Shown here piece by piece: positions 1 to 7,556 of a stretch of DNA of 7,556 nucleotides. The stretch spans positions 6,333 through 13,888 of the forward strand of contig DKXC01000096.1 in NCBI GenBank assembly GCA_002492045.1, written 5' to 3'. The position numbers were made by a program, and so were the translations under genes. The notes under the pieces were generated by a model, which did no database searches, was not told the origin of the DNA, and worked only from the letters and a program-made list of their open reading frames with translations. The DNA comes from Micrococcaceae bacterium UBA7136. Its GTDB lineage: Bacteria > Actinomycetota > Actinomycetes > Actinomycetales > Micrococcaceae. How positions within the stretch are numbered: position 1 is the stretch's first letter; every line of letters starts with the position of its first letter.

Positions 1-88
1 TAAACTCGGCGATTCAGGCCAGCCCCCGCGCCAGCGGCTTCGCCGCGAGCCTGCCTTCGCCTACCCTCCTATGAATAAGCCTCCCCTC

Positions 89-94
89 TAAACT
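89..94 (+). promoter_or_regulatory. -10 box of a likely leaderless gluQ promoter
   Basis: TAAACT fits the actinobacterial -10 pattern TAnnnT. The gluQ ATG follows six bases later, so transcription would begin at or next to the A of the start codon. No Shine-Dalgarno sequence lies between box and ATG, which supports leaderless translation. No convincing -35 box is visible. The same TARACTAGT string precedes menB. Confidence 0.5.
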
Positions 95-100
95 AGTGGC

Positions 101-1051
101 ATGACTTCTTCACTGCCCTATACCGGCCGTTATGCTCCCTCTCCGTCGGGTGATTTACACCTGGGTAATCTCCGCACCGCCCTGCTGGCCTGGCTGCTGG
201 CCCGGTCTGTGGGCGGAAGCTTCAAGATGCGGGTAGAGGATTTAGACCGGGTGCGTCCGGGGGCTGCGGAGCGTCAGCTGGAGGATTTGGCCTCCCTGGG
301 GCTGGACTGGGAGGGGCCTGTGCTCTACCAGAGCAACCGGATTGACGCCTATGATGAGGCCCTGGCCCAGCTGCAAGAGGCCGGCCTAGTCTATGAGTGC
401 TTCTGTACCCGCAAGGAGATTCAGGCGGCCTCCTCGGCCCCGCACGGGGCACCGGGGGCCTACCCGGGCACCTGCCGGTCTCTGGCCGAGGCCGAGCGGG
501 CCACCCGGCGGGCTCAACGTCCGGCGGCCCTGCGCCTGCGGGCAGAAGTAACCCATTGGACGGTCACAGACCGCTTTGCCGGTGACTACCGGGGCCAGGT
601 GGATGATTTGGTGCTGCGCCGTAACGACGGCACCTACGCCTACAACCTGGTCTGCGTGGTAGACGACCACTACCAGGGGGTGACCGAGATTGTGAGGGGG
701 GATGACCTGCTGCCCTCTTCACCCCGTCAGGCCTACCTGGCCCAGCTGCTGGGCCTGCCCACCCCTTCCTACGCCCATGTGCCTCTGGCCCTCAATACCC
801 AGGGTCAGCGGCTGGCCAAGCGGGACGGGGCTGTTACCCTGGCCCAGCTACTGGAGGCCGGGGCTAGCCGGGAGTCTATTCTGGGGTTGATAGCGGCTTC
901 TATTCCCCTACCGGCCCTGCCTTCTGGGGCTTCTCCGGATTCTGCCGGGCAGCTGCTGGAGGTTTTTGACCCGGCTCTTATCAGCCAGGAGCCCTGGGTG
1001 GTGACAGACCCCCTGGGCCTGCTGGCTGGGCCTGGCGGAAAAAATTTATAA
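101..1051 (+). CDS. gluQ: Glutamyl-Q tRNA(Asp) synthetase
   Basis: This enzyme activates glutamate and attaches it to queuosine at the wobble position of tRNA-Asp; it is a cytoplasmic paralogue of the catalytic half of GluRS that lacks the anticodon-binding domain. The 316 residues fit the family length (about 290-310). The N-terminus YAPSPSGDLHLGN (11-23) holds the HIGH-type motif HLGN (20-23), and LAKRDGA (238-244) replaces KMSKS. Cys100, Cys102, Tyr121 and Cys125 (YECFC and YPGTC) match the zinc site typical of GluQ rather than full GluRS. VEDLDRVRPG (45-54) and the PWVVTDPL tail are also family-like. The ATG at 101 is preferred because it starts just before the conserved GRYAPSPSG and follows a TAnnnT box at leaderless spacing. 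The gene appears monocistronic; putP has its own promoter downstream. GluX is the main alternative, but the short length and zinc motif favour GluQ. Confidence 0.93.
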   Translation: MTSSLPYTGRYAPSPSGDLHLGNLRTALLAWLLARSVGGSFKMRVEDLDRVRPGAAERQLEDLASLGLDWEGPVLYQSNRIDAYDEALAQLQEAGLVYECFCTRKEIQAASSAPHGAPGAYPGTCRSLAEAERATRRAQRPAALRLRAEVTHWTVTDRFAGDYRGQVDDLVLRRNDGTYAYNLVCVVDDHYQGVTEIVRGDDLLPSSPRQAYLAQLLGLPTPSYAHVPLALNTQGQRLAKRDGAVTLAQLLEAGASRESILGLIAASIPLPALPSGASPDSAGQLLEVFDPALISQEPWVVTDPLGLLAGPGGKNL

Positions 1052-1072
1052 AGTAATACTTAAGAACCTACT

Positions 1073-1100
1073 TTGATATGGCTAAGGATAGTATTATGCT
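1073..1100 (+). promoter_or_regulatory. Predicted putP promoter
   Basis: TTGATA (1073-1078) and TATGCT (1095-1100) are separated by 16 bases in an AT-rich gap after gluQ. Both boxes are close to the housekeeping sigma consensus. A start near 1107 would give a leader of about 75 bases before the putP ATG, long enough for post-transcriptional control, although no recognised riboswitch is visible in it. Confidence 0.5.
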
Positions 1101-1182
1101 CTAGAACTGATAAGCAGGCTACGGATTCGTGGCCTCACTACCGGGTCTCGACCCACCACACTCTCACAGCAAAGGGGCTAGC

Positions 1183-2682
1183 ATGAGCGATACAACCTAT
1201 CAGATCATCGCCTTAACCATCTACTTCGCCGCCATGGTCGGCATTGGTTTCTGGGCCAAGTCCAAGAACAATGACCTGGACGACTACGTCCTGGGCGGAC
1301 GTTCCCTCTCCCCCACCGCCGCGGCCCTCTCCGCCGGTGCCTCCGACATGTCCGGCTGGCTCCTCATGGGCCTACCCGGCGCCCTCTACATCACCGGCCT
1401 AGCCGAAGCCTGGATCGCTATCGGCCTGACTGCTGGCGCCTGGCTCAACTGGAAGTTCGTAGCCCCCCGTCTACGCTCCTACACTGAGGTTTCCAACAAC
1501 TCGGTCACCGTCCCGGTCTTCTTCCACAACCGCCTGCGCGACAAGCGGGGCCTAATTCGTATCTTCTCCTCCCTGGTCATCCTGGTCTTCTTCACCTTCT
1601 ACGTCTCCTCCGGCATGGTGGCCGGTGGCGTCTTCTTCCAGTCCACCTTTGGCGGTAACTACCACCAGGGCATGCTGATTGTGGCTGGTGTGACCGTCCT
1701 CTACACCCTCTTCGGTGGCTTCCTGGGCGCAACCTACACCGACGTCGTCCAGGGTCTGCTCATGCTAGCAGCCCTCATTGTTCTGCCCATCATGGCCTTC
1801 ATCTATGTGGGTGGTTTCTCTGGCCTGCAAGAGACCATCACCCAGGTCAACCCCAACGCCCTCTCCCTCTTCGCAGGAACCACCGTCCTGGGCATTATCT
1901 CCTCTGCCGCCTGGGGCCTGGGCTACTTCGGTCAGCCCCATATTATTGTTCGCTTCATGGGCCTACGCTCAGCCCAGGACGCTACCGCAGGCCGCCGTAT
2001 CGGCATCAGCTGGATGGCTGCCACCATGGTCGGCGCCATGAGCGCCGGTCTGATCGGTATCGCCTACTTCGCTAAGAACCCCGACGCTAACCTGACCGAC
2101 ACCAAGAACGCCGAATCGGTCTTCCTGGATCTCTCCCAGATTCTGCTGCACCCCCTGCTGGCTGGTTTCGTCCTGGCAGCCGTCCTGGCAGCTATTATGT
2201 CCACCCTGTCTTCCCAGCTGATCGTTTGCTCCTCTGCCCTGGCTGAGGACCTCTACAAGATGGCTGCCGGTGGCAAGGAAATCTCTGCTGCCAAGGGCCT
2301 CTGGCTGGGCCGGGCCGGTGTGCTAGTAGTCTCTCTGATTGCTGCCGCCCTAGCCTGGGAGCAGAACAGCTCGGTCCTGTCCCTGGTTTCCTTCGCCTGG
2401 GCCGGTTTTGGTGCAGCCTTTGGCCCCACCGTCCTGCTCTCCCTCTACTGGCGTAAGCTGACCGCCCCCGGTGCCCTAGCTGGCATGATTGCCGGCGCTA
2501 TCACCGTCTTCGTCTGGGGTTACAACCCCGCTCTGAAGGGGCTCATGTACGAGATTGTTCCCGGTTTCGCCGTCAACCTGCTCTTTGCCTACATCATCTC
2601 GGTAGCCACCTACAAGGGTGACTCCCCCGAGGCCCAGGCCATTGAGGAGGAGTTCGACCGGGCCGTGGAGCTCTCCCGCTAA
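1183..2682 (+). CDS. putP: Sodium/proline symporter PutP
   Basis: This integral membrane transporter of the solute:sodium symporter family imports L-proline with Na+, for nutrition or osmoprotection. The 499 residues match PutP length. YVLGGRSLSPTAAALSAGAS followed by DMSGWLLMGLPGA is nearly identical to the E. coli family signature. Asp55 (sodium site) and Ser57 (proline site region) even fall at the same residue numbers as in E. coli PutP. Hydrophobic segments recur through the protein as expected for about 13 helices, and the C-terminus after about residue 480 is acidic and cytoplasmic-looking. The ATG at 1183 is chosen because AAAGGGG (1171-1177) lies at ribosome-binding distance and MSDTTYQ leads straight into helix 1. 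A GTG 54 bases upstream would add a proline- and histidine-rich stretch unlike the family. No putA-like dehydrogenase is adjacent, so the role in catabolism versus osmotolerance is open. Confidence 0.95.
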   Translation: MSDTTYQIIALTIYFAAMVGIGFWAKSKNNDLDDYVLGGRSLSPTAAALSAGASDMSGWLLMGLPGALYITGLAEAWIAIGLTAGAWLNWKFVAPRLRSYTEVSNNSVTVPVFFHNRLRDKRGLIRIFSSLVILVFFTFYVSSGMVAGGVFFQSTFGGNYHQGMLIVAGVTVLYTLFGGFLGATYTDVVQGLLMLAALIVLPIMAFIYVGGFSGLQETITQVNPNALSLFAGTTVLGIISSAAWGLGYFGQPHIIVRFMGLRSAQDATAGRRIGISWMAATMVGAMSAGLIGIAYFAKNPDANLTDTKNAESVFLDLSQILLHPLLAGFVLAAVLAAIMSTLSSQLIVCSSALAEDLYKMAAGGKEISAAKGLWLGRAGVLVVSLIAAALAWEQNSSVLSLVSFAWAGFGAAFGPTVLLSLYWRKLTAPGALAGMIAGAITVFVWGYNPALKGLMYEIVPGFAVNLLFAYIISVATYKGDSPEAQAIEEEFDRAVELSR

Positions 2683-2704
2683 GACCAACCAGCCTGATAG
2701 GCCC

Positions 2705-2719
2705 CTAGCTTTCAGCTAG
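2705..2719 (+). repeat. Short perfect inverted repeat between putP and menB
   Basis: CTAGCT and AGCTAG form a 6-bp stem around a TTC loop, 22 bases after the putP stop. No T-run follows, so it is a weak terminator candidate. It lies 16 bases before the menB -10 box, about where a -35 box would be, so it could equally be an operator or chance. Confidence 0.3.
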
Positions 2720-2735
2720 CAGAAACCTTGCTCGG

Positions 2736-2741
2736 TAGACT
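2736..2741 (+). promoter_or_regulatory. -10 box of a likely leaderless menB promoter
   Basis: TAGACT fits TAnnnT and is followed after seven bases by the menB ATG, so the transcript would start at or one base before the start codon. There is no Shine-Dalgarno sequence. The context TAGACTAGT..CATGACT closely repeats TAAACTAGT..CATGACT before gluQ. Confidence 0.55.
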
Positions 2742-2748
2742 AGTTTCC

Positions 2749-3702
2749 ATGACTAGTGAACTACCCAGCAAGGTTTCTGACATTTTTGACCCCTACCAGT
2801 GGCGCCTGGTGGAGGGCTTCGAAGACCTGACCGACATCACCTACCACCGTCAGGTTGAGCGTGACCAGGACGGTGAGATTGTTCGTGATCTGCCCACCGT
2901 CCGTATCGCCTTTGACCGGCCCGAGGTGCGTAACGCCTTCCGCCCCCACACTGTTGATGAACTCTACCGGGTGCTCGACCACGCCCGCATGACCTCTAAT
3001 GTGGGCACGGTCCTGCTGACCGGTAACGGCCCTTCTGCTAAGGACGGCGGCTGGGCCTTCTGCTCTGGCGGGGACCAGCGGATTCGCGGCCGCGACGGCT
3101 ACCGCTACGCCGAGGGTGAGACCCGCGACTCGATTGACCCTGCCCGGGCTGGCCGCCTGCACATTCTGGAGGTGCAGCGGCTGATTCGGACCATGCCCAA
3201 GGTGGTCATTGCCTTGGTATCTGGTTGGGCTGCTGGCGGCGGCCATTCCCTGCACGTGGTGGCCGACCTGACCATTGCCTCTGAGGAGTACGGCAAGTTC
3301 AAGCAGACCGACGCGACCGTGGGTTCCTTTGACGCCGGCTACGGTTCGGCTCTGCTTGCCCGGCAGGTGGGCCAGAAGTTTGCCCGGGAGATTTTCTTCT
3401 TGGCTAAAGAGTACGACGCTCAGCGCATGTACGAGATGGGGGCCGTGAATGATGTGGTGCCCCATGCCCAGTTGGAGACCAAGGGTCTGGAGTACGCGGC
3501 CCATATTGCCCGCCAGTCACCGCAGGCCATCCGTATGCTCAAGTTCGCTTTTAACCTGCCGGATGACGGCATGGTGGGCCAGCAGGTCTTTGCCGGTGAG
3601 GCCACCCGCATGGCCTACATGACCGATGAGGCAGTTGAGGGCCGGGACGCTTTCCTGGAAAAGCGGGACCCCAACTGGGAGGCCTACCCCTACTACTTCT
3701 AG
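2749..3702 (+). CDS. menB: 1,4-dihydroxy-2-naphthoyl-CoA synthase MenB
   Basis: A crotonase-superfamily enzyme that closes the second ring in menaquinone (vitamin K2) synthesis, converting o-succinylbenzoyl-CoA to 1,4-dihydroxy-2-naphthoyl-CoA in the cytoplasm. The 317 residues fit actinobacterial MenB, and the extreme C-terminus PYYF is family-typical. CSGGDQ (105-110) and GWAAGGGHSLH (159-169) form the CoA/oxyanion region. VGSFDAGYGS (191-200) contains Asp195, equivalent to the E. coli catalytic Asp163. Asp188, seven residues earlier, occupies the position of the bicarbonate-binding Gly156 of E. coli MenB, so this is the Asp-bearing, bicarbonate-independent type known from mycobacteria. ATG 2749 is preferred over the in-frame TTG at 2728 because the latter lies upstream of the -10 box. 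No other menaquinone genes are visible in the window; the accessory segment follows immediately downstream and may have separated menB from partners. Confidence 0.95.
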   Translation: MTSELPSKVSDIFDPYQWRLVEGFEDLTDITYHRQVERDQDGEIVRDLPTVRIAFDRPEVRNAFRPHTVDELYRVLDHARMTSNVGTVLLTGNGPSAKDGGWAFCSGGDQRIRGRDGYRYAEGETRDSIDPARAGRLHILEVQRLIRTMPKVVIALVSGWAAGGGHSLHVVADLTIASEEYGKFKQTDATVGSFDAGYGSALLARQVGQKFAREIFFLAKEYDAQRMYEMGAVNDVVPHAQLETKGLEYAAHIARQSPQAIRMLKFAFNLPDDGMVGQQVFAGEATRMAYMTDEAVEGRDAFLEKRDPNWEAYPYYF

Positions 3703-3747
3703 GGAGGCCAGGGGCTGGGGCGGGCGTCCTTGGGCCTCCGCCCTGGC
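3703..3747 (+). terminator. GC-rich inverted repeats just after menB
   Basis: Two mutually exclusive perfect 7-bp stems start right after the menB stop: GGAGGCC (3703-3709) with GGCCTCC (3733-3739), and GCCAGGG (3707-3713) with CCCTGGC (3741-3747). An inner GGGCGG/CCGCCC pair (3718-3723 and 3738-3743) is a third option. No T-run follows, so this is at best an atypical intrinsic terminator of a high-GC actinobacterium. Confidence 0.35.
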
Positions 3748-3770
3748 TGGGCCCTGACACTTGCAGTGAG

Positions 3771-3835
3771 TGTGCCGGAAACTCTTTGAATGTGCCAGAA
3801 AATCTCCCACATTCATAGAGTTTCTGGCACATTCA
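3771..3835. repeat. Interleaved palindromic repeat element, 20-bp period
   Basis: The core TGTGCCRGAAA occurs on the plus strand at 3771-3781 and 3791-3801, exactly 20 bases apart, and on the minus strand at 3831-3821. The 24-base arms 3771-3794 and 3808-3831 are reverse complements with two mismatches. Independently, TGAATGTGCCAGAAA (3787-3801) and its complement (3821-3835) form a perfect 15-bp inverted repeat. The two dyad centres are 10 bp apart, about one helical turn. The element ends about 40 bases before the antitoxin-remnant ATG. It could be a multi-site operator, a folding RNA element or a mobile-element trace; the sequence alone does not decide. Confidence 0.75.
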
Positions 3836-3876
3836 GGCCAGATAAAACGGATAGATTCCGTCCTGAGGAGAAGACC

Positions 3877-4029
3877 ATGTCTATGACCGTTACCGGCAAA
3901 GAAGACTTGCCGCAAAATTCAGAAACGGCCTATCTCTTACGCTCCCCTGCCAATGCCCGCAAGTTACTCAGCGCCATTGACGAGCTTGAGGCAGGCAAAG
4001 GGAACCAAGAGGATCTCAGGGAAGCCTAA
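3877..4029 (+). CDS. Truncated Phd/YefM-family antitoxin (orphan)
   Basis: The 50-codon product contains [20 protein letters not shown] then ELEAGKG (residues 17-43), which is the C-terminal toxin-binding region of YefM-type antitoxins, where E. coli YefM reads ETAYLMRSPANARRLMDSI. Full-length members have about 80-95 residues. The N-terminal DNA-binding dimerisation half is missing, replaced by 16 residues ([15 protein letters not shown] and so on) that may keep only the first few original residues. ATG 3877 is well placed after GAGGAG (3865-3870). An in-frame ATG at 3790 would read through the palindromic element and is rejected. TAGATT (3852-3857) is a possible -10 box. No YoeB/RelE toxin reading frame follows in the 83 bases before the convergent gene. 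It may be a decaying remnant, or a small expressed peptide that can still bind a toxin encoded elsewhere. Family assignment is firm; function is uncertain. Confidence 0.7.
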   Translation: MSMTVTGKEDLPQNSETAYLLRSPANARKLLSAIDELEAGKGNQEDLREA

Positions 4030-4060
4030 GGACGGTCGAGGCTGAGGCCTAGGATACCTC

Positions 4061-4112
4061 AGGAAGCATGGCAAAAGTCTTGCGATAGCGCAACGCTTTT
4101 GCCATGTATTCC

Positions 4113-4113
<1 letters not shown>
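4061..4113. terminator. Long hairpin between convergent genes, likely bidirectional terminator
   Basis: CATGGCAAAAG (4067-4077) and CTTTTGCCATG (4096-4106) are perfect 11-bp complements. Inside, TTGCG and CGCAA pair around a 4-base loop, and outside AGGAA pairs with TTCCT (4061-4065 and 4109-4113). The stem is thus about 21 bp with small bulges. The A/T run lies within the arms, giving a U-run on either strand, which suits termination of both the plus-strand antitoxin transcript and the minus-strand restriction gene. A smaller stem CTGAGG/CCTCAG (4042-4062) abuts it and shares its last two bases. Confidence 0.65.
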
Positions 4114-7018
<2,905 letters not shown>

Positions 7019-7019
7019 A

Positions 7020-7247
7020 TTAAGATTCCCCAGATTCTTTCTGCCGGGCCCGGCGGGCGTCTATGGCTCGCTCCTCGAACTCTAGCTCGATGGTGCGCAG
7101 CTTATTCTTACGGTGCCAGGTCAGCAGGACCTTGATCCCAAAGATCAGCAGGGCAACCCAGCCCACCATAAGCACCAGGCCCAGCAGGCTAAAAACAACT
7201 TCGGTTCCGGTAGGTACCAGGGGGTTAGTGGCAGCCAGTAGCATCAT
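7020..7247 (-). CDS. Small single-pass membrane protein, unknown function (75 aa)
   Basis: Not recognised as a named family. A short N-terminus (MMLLAATNPLVPTGTE) precedes one long hydrophobic segment at about 17-44, ending in WHRKNK, then a charged, helix-prone cytoplasmic tail rich in Glu and Arg (EFEERAIDARRARQKESGE). Positive residues right after the helix predict the C-terminus inside. ATG 7247 follows the stop of the upstream gene directly (TAGATGATG), and a second ATG at 7244 is better spaced from GGAGAGGAAG (7260-7251), so 75 or 74 residues are both possible. It ends one base before the restriction-modification ATG. Its GC is high like the core genes, so it is probably native with the lower-GC enzyme gene joined behind it. 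Confidence 0.7.
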   Translation of the reverse strand: MMLLAATNPLVPTGTEVVFSLLGLVLMVGWVALLIFGIKVLLTWHRKNKLRTIELEFEERAIDARRARQKESGES

Positions 7248-7433
7248 CTACTTCCTCTCCTTGCCGTCGAGCTTGCCTTCCGGGCCAGTCTGGCCCAGCC
7301 CCAGGCGCTTACGAATCACCCGAATCTCCACCTTATTCTTCTGGTGAAAACCCCGCAGAACCACCAGCAGAAGCAGGCCCAAGCAGATATAGCCCAGCAA
7401 GACAAAAAGCGCTGGGGCGCCAGGTGCAAACAT
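7248..7433 (-). CDS. Small single-pass membrane protein, unknown function (61 aa)
   Basis: The product has one hydrophobic segment at about 8-27 (LFVLLGYICLGLLLLVVL), then a basic tail starting RGFHQKNK and a hydrophilic lysine-rich end. The ATG at 7433 is chosen because GAGGAGG lies nine bases before it; a TTG at 7454 would overlap that ribosome-binding site. It is the first gene of the minus-strand operon and is immediately followed by the 75-aa gene, to which it is probably translationally coupled. HQKNK after the helix resembles HRKNK at the same place in the 75-aa protein, so the two may be paralogues. No function is proposed. Confidence 0.65.
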   Translation of the reverse strand: MFAPGAPALFVLLGYICLGLLLLVVLRGFHQKNKVEIRVIRKRLGLGQTGPEGKLDGKERK

Positions 7434-7470
7434 GCTCTTTTTCCTCCTCGACAAAAGATCAGGTGAGACC

Positions 7471-7498
7471 AGGATAACACCTCGCCCCCCCTAGTGAA
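7471..7498 (-). promoter_or_regulatory. Predicted promoter of the small-membrane-protein / restriction operon
   Basis: On the minus strand TTCACT (7498-7493) and TATCCT (7476-7471) are separated by 16 bases; the first matches four of six -35 positions, the second fits TAnnnT. A start near 7465 would give a leader of about 30 bases containing the GAGGAGG site. No separate promoter is evident before the restriction gene. Confidence 0.4.
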
Positions 7499-7505
7499 GT
7501 AGGCG

Positions 7506-7511
7506 TAAACT
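7506..7511 (+). promoter_or_regulatory. -10 box of the divergent right-edge gene
   Basis: TAAACT, identical to the gluQ box, stands nine bases before the ATG at 7521, implying a leader of zero to a few bases and no Shine-Dalgarno sequence. It lies back-to-back with the minus-strand promoter. Confidence 0.4.
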
Positions 7512-7520
7512 AAAAAAGCC

Positions 7521-7556
7521 ATGGATACCAGCAGCCTCACCCCCCTCACCGCCCCG
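7521..7556 (+). CDS. Start of an unidentified gene, cut by the window edge
   Basis: Twelve codons (MDTSSLTPLTAP) remain open to the window end. The start is supported only by the TAAACT box just upstream and by the divergent arrangement with the minus-strand operon. Too little sequence is present to name a product. A menaquinone gene would fit the proximity of menB, but that is speculation. Confidence 0.35.
   Translation, partial: MDTSSLTPLTAP

Noticed and set aside
34..46. GCGGC-TTC-GCCGC stem as terminator of an upstream gene
   Set aside because: Only a 5-bp stem without a T-run, and the identity of any gene ending in positions 1-90 cannot be established.
1129..1182. N-terminal extension of PutP from the GTG at 1129
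   Set aside because: The ATG at 1183 has an AAAGGGG site and gives the family N-terminus; the extension is proline- and histidine-rich and unlike PutP.
2728..2748. Earlier TTG start for menB
   Set aside because: It would precede the TAGACT -10 box and so lie outside the predicted transcript.
2761..3504. 247-codon minus-strand open frame opposite menB
   Set aside because: Shadow of a strongly conserved gene in GC-rich DNA; its translation shows no family motif and no start signal.
3790..3876. Longer antitoxin form starting at 3790
   Set aside because: It translates the palindromic element and does not restore a Phd/YefM N-terminus; ATG 3877 has the ribosome-binding site.
7063..7347. 94-codon plus-strand frame opposite the small membrane genes
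   Set aside because: Antisense to two genes with good ribosome-binding sites; low-complexity serine-rich translation.

Overview
The window looks like a chromosomal segment of an actinobacterium (Actinomycetota). It carries GC-rich housekeeping genes, two likely leaderless starts behind TAnnnT -10 boxes, and a MenB of the actinobacterial type ending in PYYF. A Rothia/Micrococcaceae-like host is a guess; nothing here proves the genus.

Layout. Positions 1-3702 hold three plus-strand core genes: gluQ (tRNA-Asp queuosine glutamylation), putP (sodium/proline symport) and menB (menaquinone synthesis). About 3765-7035 is a lower-GC accessory segment (sampled 60-base lines of 38-50% GC, against about 67% in two sampled lines of the flanking genes). 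It begins with an unusual palindromic element of 20-bp period and a 50-codon Phd/YefM antitoxin remnant with no toxin beside it. A long hairpin separates this from a convergent minus-strand gene for an MmeI-like (Type IIL) single-chain restriction-modification enzyme. Positions 7020-7433 hold two small single-pass membrane proteins, upstream of the enzyme and in one tightly packed minus-strand operon with it. The start of a divergent plus-strand gene lies at the right edge.

The main discovery is the restriction-modification gene. A pure (CT)14 tract (AG on the coding strand) sits inside the methyltransferase domain, between the NPPF catalytic motif and the STNSI strand. At 14 units the gene is out of frame: the upstream part stops after 633 codons, and the target-recognition part (371 codons plus open frame upstream) is in another frame. 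Loss of one repeat unit or gain of two would restore one protein of 967 or 969 residues, close to the usual MmeI-family size. The gene is therefore best read as a contingency (phase-variable) locus in the OFF state, not as an ordinary dead gene. It would switch endonuclease and methylation together.

The antitoxin remnant, palindrome, low GC and enzyme suggest a defence-type insertion beside menB. The two small membrane-protein genes look native and probably supply the enzyme's promoter.
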